Of a DNA stretch of 5,346 nucleotides, positions 1-4,790 are shown one piece after another. Made by a program: the position numbers and the translations under genes. The DNA lies in the NCBI GenBank assembly GCA_012719815.1, contig JAAXZP010000361.1, forward strand, positions 1 to 5,346, read 5' to 3'. The first letter of the stretch is position 1. Every line of letters starts with the position of its first letter. This DNA is from Christensenellaceae bacterium. GTDB lineage: Bacteria; Bacillota; Clostridia; Christensenellales; SZUA-584. The notes beneath the pieces were generated by a model that saw nothing but the letters and a program-made list of their open reading frames with translations, made no database searches and had not been told where the DNA came from.

Positions 1-212
1 CCCTGTATGTATTTCCCGATTTCAGCCGCGCGGGCTACGACCACCTGCTGAGTTAAGCCCTCTGTCAGGTTCGTGACGACGCCTTTCACCTTGAGCGTGA
101 CCACCAGGCACATCGCCGCGAATATGACCACCAGTGTAACCAGGAAATAGAGCAGCATCTTGCTTCTCAGTGATCTCATCCTGCCCTTTCTTACCTTTCC
201 TACTTCCGCCAT
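1..212 (-). CDS. Methyl-accepting chemotaxis protein, N-terminal part (cut by window edge)
   Basis: An open minus-strand frame starts at ATG 212-210 and runs off the window after 70 codons with no stop. The start is set by AAGGAG (224-219) six bases upstream. The translation begins with a short basic segment (MAEVGKVRKGRMRSLRSK), followed by one transmembrane helix (about residues 19-40, LLYFLVTLVVIFAAMCLVV). After that comes the start of an extracellular helix with Gln-Gln and Ala-rich heptads (QQVVVARAAEIGKYIQ). This layout is typical of chemoreceptors with a Cache-type sensor: cytoplasmic N-terminus, TM1, then a long periplasmic-side helix. The diagnostic HAMP and signalling domains lie outside the window. 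A sensor histidine kinase or diguanylate cyclase with the same N-terminal architecture is the main alternative. The sigma-28-like promoter just upstream and the neighbouring flagellins favour a chemoreceptor. Confidence 0.68.
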   Translation of the reverse strand, partial: MAEVGKVRKGRMRSLRSKMLLYFLVTLVVIFAAMCLVVTLKVKGVVTNLTEGLTQQVVVARAAEIGKYIQ

Positions 213-277
213 ACCATACTCCTTCAATTTATTATCAGGTCACTTTTTTCAATGAACGTAGGTTTTGCTGTACTCAT

Positions 278-305
278 ATATCGTTATTGCAAATCATTTG
301 CTTTA
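278..305 (-). promoter_or_regulatory. Sigma-28 (sigma-D type) promoter for the chemoreceptor gene
   Basis: On the minus strand TAAA (305-302) is followed after 16 bases by AACGATAT (285-278). The flagellar sigma consensus is TAAA-N15-GCCGATAA/T, so the -10 matches at CGATAT and the spacer is one base longer than usual. The promoter before the flagellin pair has the same 16-base spacer, which strengthens both calls. The predicted start is near 270, giving a leader of roughly 58 bases before ATG 212. The spacer itself contains the small inverted repeat GCAAA-TGA-TTTGC, probably by chance. Confidence 0.6.
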
Positions 306-343
306 GCGTGAATATTTTCACATCTCCCCGCTTGCCTGTGGGC

Positions 344-369
344 AAAAGATAAGCGGCTCCGGCGCCGCT
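344..369 (-). terminator. Probable intrinsic terminator of the flagellin operon
   Basis: Read on the minus strand, AGCGGC (369-364), loop GCCGGA and GCCGCT (357-352) form a six-pair all-but-one GC stem, followed by TATCTTTT. It lies about 100 bases past the downstream flagellin stop and upstream of the chemoreceptor promoter, where a terminator is expected. A competing longer pairing of TAAGCGGC (minus, 383-376) with GCCGCTTA (357-350) overlaps it. Another GCCGCTT copy sits at 393-399 on the plus strand. The U-tract is short and interrupted, so efficiency may be partial. Confidence 0.5.
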
Positions 370-470
370 GCCTTTGCCGCTTAGGCATTGAAGCCGCTTG
401 AACTGATGTATACAATGAGCAAAGCAAACTCTGAAACTTCCTTATCGATATCCCAGCAAGCCGATACGGC

Positions 471-1292
471 TCACAGGCTCTCAAGCAGCTTAAGAACGTT
501 CTTGGGCGCGTTATTGGCCTGTGCCAGCATCGCTGCCGCCACCTGCGACATGATGTTGGCTTTGGCGTATTCCATCATCTCCAGCGCCATATCCGCATCC
601 CGGATGCGGCTCTCCGCCGCCGCCAGGTTCTCCATCTGCGTATTCAGATTGCTGATCTTGTGCTCCAGCCGGTTGTGGTATGCGCCCAGGTTCGCGCGGG
701 CAGCGGACAGCTTCTCAATCGCGCCATCCAGCTGTTTGAGTACGGCTGCTGCGGCGTCGCGCGTGCCGATGTTCGTGCCGGTGATGCCGAGGTCGTCGGG
801 CGATACGCCGGATATCTTCATTGTCATCGTATCGCCGCTGTCCGGCCCTGTCTGGATAATCATACCCGCAGCGGTGGAACCGTCCAGCAGGGCGCGTCCG
901 TTGAAGCGCGTCTGCCCCGTTATGTCGCCCAGTTCTTCCATCAGTTGCTGGTACTCGGCGTCCAGCGCGGCGCGGTCCACGCCGTCGTTGGTGTCCGAAG
1001 CGGCCTGCAGCGCGATCTCCCGCATACGCTGCAGTATCGCGTGCATCTCGTTCATGGCGCCTTCCGCCGTCTGCACCAGAGATATCGCGTCCGCACAGTT
1101 GCGCGCTGCCACAGCCAGCCCGCGTATCTGCGCCCGCATCTTTTCGGATATCGCAAGGCCCGCAGGATCGTCAGCAGCCGAATTGATACGCTGCCCCGAC
1201 GAAAGCCGCCGCATCGCCCGCGCCAGGCGGTTATTCCAGATGGTATATTGCCTGTGCGCGAATATTGCGCTGATATTGTTTGCAATTCTCAT
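471..1292 (-). CDS. Flagellin (second gene of a tandem pair)
   Basis: A 273-residue flagellin (hag/fliC family), the self-assembling filament subunit exported through the flagellar type III apparatus. Residues 29-58 carry the flagellin signature (LSSGQRINSAADDPAGLAIS, then EKMRAQIRG). Residues 70-135 hold the conserved D1 region (SLVQTAEGAM, ILQRMREIALQAASDTND, EYQQL, QTRFNGR). The C-terminal D1/D0 helices run from about residue 180 to 273, with ESRIRDADMA and AQANNAPKNVLKLL close to the normal family end. Only about 40 residues separate the two conserved halves, so the exposed D2/D3 domains are absent. The first 25 residues diverge from the usual N-terminus. Cys66 is odd because flagellins usually lack cysteine. 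The ATG (1292-1290) overlaps the upstream flagellin stop as ATGA and has only a weak Shine-Dalgarno (CGGAAG, 1302-1297), so translation is probably coupled. The stop is TGA at 473-471. Confidence 0.93.
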   Translation of the reverse strand: MRIANNISAIFAHRQYTIWNNRLARAMRRLSSGQRINSAADDPAGLAISEKMRAQIRGLAVAARNCADAISLVQTAEGAMNEMHAILQRMREIALQAASDTNDGVDRAALDAEYQQLMEELGDITGQTRFNGRALLDGSTAAGMIIQTGPDSGDTMTMKISGVSPDDLGITGTNIGTRDAAAAVLKQLDGAIEKLSAARANLGAYHNRLEHKISNLNTQMENLAAAESRIRDADMALEMMEYAKANIMSQVAAAMLAQANNAPKNVLKLLESL

Positions 1293-2260
1293 TTGTCTTC
1301 CGCCCAGACTGCCTGCGGCTTTTCTTCCGTTTGCACTTCAGGCGTTTTTGCCCCGACTTCAGAGGACACGGCAGAAGCGCCGCCCTTCTCCGCTTCTTCG
1401 TCCGCCTGCGCCGCGGCGGAACTTGCCTGCACGGTCTGCTTGGCCAAAAGGTAGACGACGCTGTTCGCCATGATATTGGCCTGCACCATCATCGCTGTGG
1501 ACATACGCGCCAGCAGACGGGCTTTCGTGAGCCGCACCATCTCCTGCGCGACATCCGCGTCCCGGATGCGGCTGTCCGCCGCCGACAACGCCTCAGCCGT
1601 TGTCTCCAGGCTCCTGACCCGGGCGTCCAGCCTTGACTGCGCCGCACCCAGCGCCGCCCGTTTCATTGAAATCTCGTTAATGGCGCCGCTCAGCCCGGCG
1701 ATCGCGGTCTCCGCGCCCTCACGGGAGCGCACATGCGTATCGCCGATGCTCAGCGCGTCCGGCGTCAAAGCGTCCAGCCTCAGTACGAACGCATCGCCGG
1801 CGTCCGGGCCTGTCTGGATGTTGAGCCCTGCCGGCATGCCGTCCGCCCCACCCAGCAGCAGCCTTCCGTTAAATCGCGTTTGCCGGGCGATATCGTTAAT
1901 CTCATGCAAAAGCTGCTGGTATTCCTTGTCCAGCGCGCCGCGGTCGGTATAATCGTTGGTATCCGAGGCGGCCTGCACCGCCAGTTCGCGCATGCGCTGC
2001 AGTATCGCGTGCACGGACGACAAAGCGCCTTCCGCCGTCTGTATCAGCGAGACCCCGTCTTCACTGCTGCGCATCGCCGCTTGCATGCTGCGAATACGCG
2101 CGCGCACTTTTTCGGAGATCGCCAAACCGGCCGCATCATCCGCCGCGGAATTGATGCGGGAACCTGAAGATATTCGTCCGGTTGCTTCGCTCATCGCATC
2201 GTTGTGCCTGCCATAAATACGTTGGATGAACAGCGCGATGAGGCTGTTCCTGATGCGCAT
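1289..2260 (-). CDS. Flagellin with an extra C-terminal tail (first gene of a tandem pair)
   Basis: A 323-residue flagellin. Residues 30-56 carry the core signature (RISSGSRINSAADDAAGLAI). Residues 70-135 hold SLIQTAEGAL, ILQRMRELAVQAASDTND, EYQQL and QTRFNGR. The C-terminal D1/D0 region is about 180-272 (ADSRIRDADVAQEMV, then MMVQANIMANSVVYLL). D2/D3 domains are absent. A normal flagellin would stop within a few residues of LL272. This one continues for about 50 residues rich in Ala, Ser, Glu and Lys, ending AVWAEDK. The usual C-terminal NQxP-like element is replaced by NIMAN. The start is ATG 2260-2258, chosen over an in-frame ATG at 2302 because GGAGG (2271-2267) sits six bases upstream, the protein then aligns from residue 1 with its partner (MRI...), and 2302 is close to the predicted transcription start. 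It is a paralogue of the next gene, which aligns without gaps through about residue 137. The stop overlaps the next start as ATGA. Confidence 0.93.
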   Translation of the reverse strand: MRIRNSLIALFIQRIYGRHNDAMSEATGRISSGSRINSAADDAAGLAISEKVRARIRSMQAAMRSSEDGVSLIQTAEGALSSVHAILQRMRELAVQAASDTNDYTDRGALDKEYQQLLHEINDIARQTRFNGRLLLGGADGMPAGLNIQTGPDAGDAFVLRLDALTPDALSIGDTHVRSREGAETAIAGLSGAINEISMKRAALGAAQSRLDARVRSLETTAEALSAADSRIRDADVAQEMVRLTKARLLARMSTAMMVQANIMANSVVYLLAKQTVQASSAAAQADEEAEKGGASAVSSEVGAKTPEVQTEEKPQAVWAEDK

Positions 2261-2263
2261 AAC

Positions 2264-2293
2264 GATCCTCCGTGATCCATCCAGCATCCCTGC
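2264..2293 (-). promoter_or_regulatory. Possible CsrA-type translational control site in the flagellin leader
   Basis: The leader between the predicted transcription start (near 2307) and ATG 2260 contains two GGA motifs in hairpin-loop positions. GCA-GGGA-TGC (2293-2284) places GGGA in a loop. GATC-ACGGAG-GATC (2277-2264) places the Shine-Dalgarno GGAG in a loop. Two GGA sites, the downstream one covering the ribosome site, is the arrangement known for CsrA repression of Bacillus flagellin (hag). The stems are only 3 and 4 pairs, and csrA/fliW are not in the window, so this is an inference. Confidence 0.3.
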
Positions 2294-2314
2294 ATATACC
2301 AACTCATATTGGTG

Positions 2315-2342
2315 ATATCGTCATTCTTGCCCAGCTTCTTTA
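2315..2342 (-). promoter_or_regulatory. Sigma-28 (sigma-D type) promoter of the flagellin pair
   Basis: On the minus strand TAAA (2342-2339) is followed after 16 bases by GACGATAT (2322-2315), a 7 of 8 match to the flagellar sigma -10 element GCCGATAT. The predicted start is about 2307, some 47 bases before the flagellin ATG. It lies just downstream of the cotJ terminator, so the flagellin pair forms its own transcription unit. The spacer length equals that of the chemoreceptor promoter at 278-305. Confidence 0.72.
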
Positions 2343-2389
2343 CTGGATTGTTTTGGGTGTAAGTGGGTTATTACCGTACGCGGCATTAA

Positions 2390-2425
2390 ACGCAAAGCAA
2401 AAGCGGGCGTATCGCCCGCTTCTGC
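2390..2425 (-). terminator. Intrinsic terminator of the cotJABC operon
   Basis: A perfect nine-pair stem AAGCGGGCG (minus, 2421-2413), loop ATA, CGCCCGCTT (2409-2401) is followed by TTGCTTTGCG. Pairing extends outward by four more pairs (GCAG with TTGC, one a G-U wobble), giving about 13 pairs. The T-rich side follows the stem only on the minus strand, so it terminates transcription from cotJC, whose stop lies about 50 bases upstream, and insulates the flagellin promoter. Confidence 0.85.
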
Positions 2426-2474
2426 ACACATCCGTCCATATAACAGACATCTATATGAACGCCCATTGGGCGGA

Positions 2475-3074
2475 TTAACGTTTCCTGTCCGGCATGCGCA
2501 TGCTGACGCGCTTCCTGTCGCCCAGGTAATCCTGCACGAGGCGCAGCGCCTCGCCAAACCGCTGGAAGTGGACGACTTCCCTTTCGCGCAGGAACCTCAA
2601 GGGGTCTATCACGTCGGGATCGTCCGCGAGCTGTATCAGGTATTCATATGTGGACCTGGCCTTCTGTTCAGCCGCCATGTCTTCGTACAGGTCTGTAATC
2701 GGGTCGCCCTTGGACTGCAGGTAAGCCGCGGTAAAGGGAGTTCCCGAAGCGCTGACGGGATAGACGGCTCTGTCGTGGTCTGTATAGTACGCGCCCAGGC
2801 CCGCCTTCTCCAGCTCCTCAACGCTCGCTTTTTCCGTGAGCTGCTTCACCATGGTACCGATCATCTCCAGGTGCGCCAGCTCCTCGGTGCCGATGTCGTT
2901 CAGAGTCGCCTTGGCCTGCGGCGTCACCATGGAAAACCGCTGGCTCAAATACCTGAGCGACGCGGCAAGCTCGCCGTCCGGCCCGCCGTACTGGCTGATG
3001 ATATACTTGGCCATTCTCGGATTCGGGTTTTTGATCTTGATGGGGTACTCCAGCTTCTTTTCATATATCCACAT
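2475..3074 (-). CDS. cotJC: Spore coat protein CotJC, manganese-catalase family
   Basis: A 199-residue ferritin-like protein of the CotJC / manganese catalase family, deposited in the spore coat by the mother cell. The recognisable core is QYGGPDGELAASLRYLSQRF (28-47), NDIGTEELAHLEMIGTM (59-75), AAEQKAR (134-140) and EVVHFQRFGEAL (166-177). Aligning by eye to manganese catalases, the dimanganese ligands would be Glu35, Glu65, His68, Glu136 and His169, all present, so catalase activity is plausible. The length is close to the usual CotJC length of about 190. The C-terminal 15 residues are Arg-rich (GDRKRVSMRMPDRKR). ATG 3074-3072 overlaps the cotJB stop by one base (TAATG), and GAGGAG (3090-3085) lies ten bases upstream. 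It is the last gene of the operon, with its stop TAA at 2477-2475. Confidence 0.95.
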   Translation of the reverse strand: MWIYEKKLEYPIKIKNPNPRMAKYIISQYGGPDGELAASLRYLSQRFSMVTPQAKATLNDIGTEELAHLEMIGTMVKQLTEKASVEELEKAGLGAYYTDHDRAVYPVSASGTPFTAAYLQSKGDPITDLYEDMAAEQKARSTYEYLIQLADDPDVIDPLRFLREREVVHFQRFGEALRLVQDYLGDRKRVSMRMPDRKR

Positions 3075-3349
3075 TACTTATCATCTCCTCCCAGCGTGAA
3101 GTTGAACTGGGCCTGCCATGGCCAGGGATCGTTAATCCATTGCCATGGAGCAGCACTGCCGGACCGGAAAGAATAAAGCGGCCCGTATTGCTGTTCATAG
3201 CTTTCGCGCAGCGCATTGGCCTCGTTGATGATAGCGTTGTACCGCGCCAACGCCTCGGTGTCGTCCGGATGTGTATTGAGATAAAGCGCCATATCCACCA
3301 GATAAAAATCCATGGCGGTCAGCGCTCTTAACATCTCGTCTCTGTCCAT
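3074..3349 (-). CDS. cotJB: Spore coat protein CotJB
   Basis: A 91-residue protein matching the CotJB family. It has an N-terminal helical half (MLRALTAMDFYLVDMALYLN) followed by the conserved YGPL (55-58) and a Trp-rich motif WQWINDPWPW (69-78). CotJB has no known enzymatic activity; it acts with CotJA and CotJC in the inner coat. I chose ATG 3349 rather than the in-frame ATG at 3355: GGAGG (3361-3357) is seven bases from the former but only one base from the latter, so the protein should begin MDRDEM rather than MAMDRDEM. The Shine-Dalgarno follows directly on the cotJA stop, indicating coupled translation. The stop overlaps the cotJC start. Confidence 0.92.
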   Translation of the reverse strand: MDRDEMLRALTAMDFYLVDMALYLNTHPDDTEALARYNAIINEANALRESYEQQYGPLYSFRSGSAAPWQWINDPWPWQAQFNFTLGGDDK

Positions 3350-3361
3350 CGCCATTCCTCC

Positions 3362-3550
3362 TCACCAGACTCCGTAGTGGCCAGTCAGTTCAGGGAATAT
3401 GGTGCCGGCCTTCAGCGACTGTATCGGCGACATCGTGCCGCACAGCAGCTGCCAGGGCACATAGGCATGAGCGAGACGAACGTTTTCGATGGGCGTTTCC
3501 AGGGGAATACAGGTGCCCCCCGCAGCCATCATGCCAACATTCTCCTTCAT
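3362..3550 (-). CDS. cotJA: Spore coat-associated protein CotJA
   Basis: A 62-residue protein with the CotJA core: LAHAYVPWQ (26-34), then SPIQSLKAGTIFPEL (41-55). It is somewhat shorter than the Bacillus protein, with a brief N-terminal extension (MKENVGMMAAGGTC) containing Cys14, and Cys37 further on. CotJA is a structural spore-coat component needed for assembly of the CotJ proteins. The start is ATG 3550-3548 with AAGGAG (3566-3561) ten bases upstream. A second GGAG (3556-3553) lies only two bases from the ATG. An in-frame start further upstream (3685) would add 45 residues across the promoter region and is rejected. First gene of cotJABC; its TGA (3364-3362) abuts the cotJB ribosome site. 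Confidence 0.9.
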   Translation of the reverse strand: MKENVGMMAAGGTCIPLETPIENVRLAHAYVPWQLLCGTMSPIQSLKAGTIFPELTGHYGVW

Positions 3551-3581
3551 TTCTCCATATCTCCTTGACTCTGCTCTTTTC

Positions 3582-3599
3582 CCCTGTCTGTAAGCAGGG
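3582..3599 (-). other. Leader hairpin before cotJA
   Basis: In the cotJA leader, CCCTG (minus, 3599-3595) can pair with CAGGG (3586-3582) around an eight-base loop. It has no U-tract on the minus strand, so it is not a terminator. It lies between the predicted promoter and the Shine-Dalgarno and could simply stabilise the mRNA 5' end. The structure is short and may be fortuitous. Confidence 0.3.
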
Positions 3600-3612
3600 T
3601 TAGTTATATATT

Positions 3613-3639
3613 TATCATATGAAAGCATAGAAATAGTGT
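3613..3639 (-). promoter_or_regulatory. Putative mother-cell (sigma-K-like) promoter of cotJABC
   Basis: On the minus strand AC (3639-3638), a 16-base spacer and CATATGATA (3621-3613) match the sigma-K pattern AC-N16-CATANNNTA. A second -10-like box, CATACTGTA (3653-3645), lies further upstream and also resembles the sigma-E -10 CATACAAT, but I see no good -35 for it. The predicted start is near 3605, about 55 bases before the cotJA ATG. Bacillus cotJ is transcribed by sigma-E, so which sigma acts here is open. The motifs are short and AT-rich sequence produces them by chance. Confidence 0.42.
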
Positions 3640-3668
3640 GCCGATACAGTATGACCGACACACTATTT
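3631..3668 (-). repeat. 38-base inverted repeat in the cotJ promoter region
   Basis: AAATAGTGTGCCG (3631-3643) and CGACACACTATTT (3656-3668) are inverted repeats, 12 of 13 pairs, around a 12-base centre that itself contains ATAC-A-GTAT. A further AGCA/TGCT pair (3624-3627 with 3671-3674) lies outside. Ten consecutive pairs are perfect. Neither side has a clear U-tract, and a terminator for the upstream GTPase gene already exists at 3700-3725, so an operator or a structured site is more likely than a terminator. It overlaps the -35 of the proposed cotJ promoter. Confidence 0.6.
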
Positions 3669-3699
3669 GCTGCTAATATCATCATATTTTTTGCCTGAT

Positions 3700-3725
3700 A
3701 TAAATAAAAGGCTGGGGTTCCCGCC
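3700..3725 (-). terminator. Intrinsic terminator of the G3E GTPase gene
   Basis: On the minus strand GGCGGG (3725-3720) pairs with CCC plus GCC (3717-3715 and 3712-3710) with a small internal bulge, closing a short loop. TTTTATTTA follows directly. The six-pair GC stem plus T-rich tail starts 16 bases past the GTPase stop codon. A second possible stem, CCGG-ACTG-CCGG, lies just before it. Confidence 0.55.
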
Positions 3726-3740
3726 CGGCAGTCCGGCCAA

Positions 3741-4640
3741 TCAGCAGAGCTTGCCTTCCAGCAGGCCCATGACTGACTCCTGGCTGAATCCGCGCCCGAT
3801 GAAAGTCAGCCGCGAAGGTTCGCTCCCCCGCGCAGGGCTCAGCATCACGTCTTCTCCCGCGATATCCAGCCGGTATTTTTTCCCGTCGACGCGCATAGCG
3901 CCTTTGACACGCAGGAATTCCCCCGCTTCGCCGGACATCAGCCAAGCGATGAACTGATCGCAGTCCGCCTGCCCCATGCTTTCCACATCCACCGTCACCG
4001 CATCAAAATGCGCATGACCGTGCCCGTTTACATATATGCGGCCCTCTTCCTGCCCTGCGCTCAGAAAGGCGTCCAAAAAGCCCGGCTCGTCCCAGCGGCA
4101 CGCAATCACCGCGGCTTTGGGCGCGATAGCTTTGATATCGCACACCAGGTCGTCCACATCCCCGAAAAACCTTTCCAGCTTGCTCAGCACAATCACCGAT
4201 GCGTTTTTCATCTGATTCTCAATGAAGCTGCCGGCCAGGGTGGTGCAGCGCCGGATATTCAGGCTGTCCGCCACGGCTACCGTTCGCCGCACCCGGCAGC
4301 GGTCCTTCAGAAAGTCATCCCGCAGCACGTTTTCAAACTGGTCGTAGACGAATATGCCCGAAGTTTCAAACACGATTTTGGTGGGCAGAAATGTCTCAAT
4401 GATTTCTCGCAGCGACAACCCCAGATTGACGCGGAGCGAACAGCAGACGCAGCCGCCTGCCAGTTCGATGGCTGTAAAGCCTTCACTGCGGATAAGCGCC
4501 GCATCGGTGTCCACTTCGCCAAACTCGTTGACAATAAACACCGGGCGTTCCCCCGCATCGAGATAGCGCTTCAGCAGCATATTGGCAAGCGTCGTTTTGC
4601 CTGCGCCCAAAAAACCCGATATCACGTCCAGCTCGATCAC
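3741..4640 (-). CDS. G3E-family (CobW/COG0523-like) P-loop GTPase, putative metal chaperone
   Basis: A 299-residue cytosolic G3E GTPase. Members load or deliver metals such as zinc, cobalt or nickel. Visible motifs are Walker A GFLGAGKTT (9-17), VNEFGEVDTD (37-46), the family's metal-binding CxCC in GGCVCCSLR (62-70, Cys64/66/67), and the Walker B-side ETSGI (92-96). The guanine-specificity motif is SKLE (153-156) in place of NKxD. A short His-rich linker, GHGHAHFD (206-213), leads into a CobW C-terminal domain (about 214-299) with LRVKGAMRVDGKKYRLDIAG and LTFIGRGF. It is a little shorter than many relatives. The start is GTG (4640-4638), supported by GGAGG (4651-4647) six bases upstream. It is a single-gene unit divergent from DUF4180, with a terminator behind it. 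Nothing nearby identifies the metal client. Confidence 0.88.
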   Translation of the reverse strand: MIELDVISGFLGAGKTTLANMLLKRYLDAGERPVFIVNEFGEVDTDAALIRSEGFTAIELAGGCVCCSLRVNLGLSLREIIETFLPTKIVFETSGIFVYDQFENVLRDDFLKDRCRVRRTVAVADSLNIRRCTTLAGSFIENQMKNASVIVLSKLERFFGDVDDLVCDIKAIAPKAAVIACRWDEPGFLDAFLSAGQEEGRIYVNGHGHAHFDAVTVDVESMGQADCDQFIAWLMSGEAGEFLRVKGAMRVDGKKYRLDIAGEDVMLSPARGSEPSRLTFIGRGFSQESVMGLLEGKLC

Positions 4641-4665
4641 GGCGCACCTCCGCGTTCCTTATAGA

Positions 4666-4697
4666 ATAATACAGCGGCTTAACCGCTATGGTATTAT
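4666..4697. promoter_or_regulatory. Composite inverted repeat between the divergent GTPase and DUF4180 genes
   Basis: ATAATAC-AGCGG (4666-4677) is mirrored by CCGCT (4683-4687) and, after the bulge ATG, GTATTAT (4691-4697): 12 pairs in two blocks around the loop CTTAA. Adjacent and overlapping are TTATC-AG-GATAA (4694-4705) and GGATA/TATCC (4700-4704 with 4711-4715). In the GTPase transcript these would form a leader hairpin just upstream of the Shine-Dalgarno; in DNA they could be operator half-sites. A palindromic ATTATAAT (4735-4742) offers a TATAAT -10 on both strands (minus 4740-4735), though I see no good -35. It does not match the Zur or Fur consensus I know. Confidence 0.45.
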
Positions 4698-4763
4698 CAG
4701 GATAACTCAGTATCCCTTAAGATTCTTGGAGGATATTATAATTCATGAGACTATTTTTCGATT

Positions 4764-4790
4764 TTGACAGTTATGCCAATCCGGTATAAA
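4764..4790 (+). promoter_or_regulatory. Probable housekeeping promoter of the DUF4180 gene
   Basis: A perfect TTGACA -35 (4764-4769) is followed after 15 bases by TATAAA (4785-4790), or after 17 bases by TAAAGT (4787-4792). The expected start near 4798 gives a leader of about 40 bases ending in AGGAGG (4830-4835). The spacing is not ideal for either -10, hence moderate confidence. Confidence 0.5.

Noticed and set aside
226..343. Possible c-di-GMP (GEMM-I) riboswitch upstream of the chemoreceptor
   Set aside because: CACAGGCAAGC and ACGCTAAAGC faintly recall the class consensus and there are small hairpins, but the P1a/P1b architecture is incomplete and a sigma-28 promoter lies inside the stretch.
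459..471. Hairpin AGCCG-TAT-CGGCT at the flagellin stop as a terminator
   Set aside because: The five-pair stem overlaps the stop codon and has no U-tract; the structure at 344-369 is a better terminator.
660..1454. 264-codon plus-strand open frame
   Set aside because: Antisense shadow of the same flagellin genes; rich in Arg and Ala with no family resemblance.
388..1473. 361-codon plus-strand open frame antisense to the flagellins
   Set aside because: It mirrors the GC-rich codon pattern of the true minus-strand flagellins, shows no recognisable family, has no good ribosome site, and crosses the boundary of both flagellin genes.
2261..2302. Upstream start (ATG 2302) for the first flagellin
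   Set aside because: It would add 14 residues unlike flagellin N-termini, lies next to the predicted transcription start, and the ATG at 2260 has an excellent Shine-Dalgarno.
2466..3176. 236-codon plus-strand open frame over cotJC/cotJB
   Set aside because: Overlaps two clearly recognised coat genes on the opposite strand and carries no motif of its own.
4008..4664. 218-codon plus-strand open frame over the GTPase gene
   Set aside because: Opposite to a protein with intact P-loop and CxCC motifs; no independent evidence.
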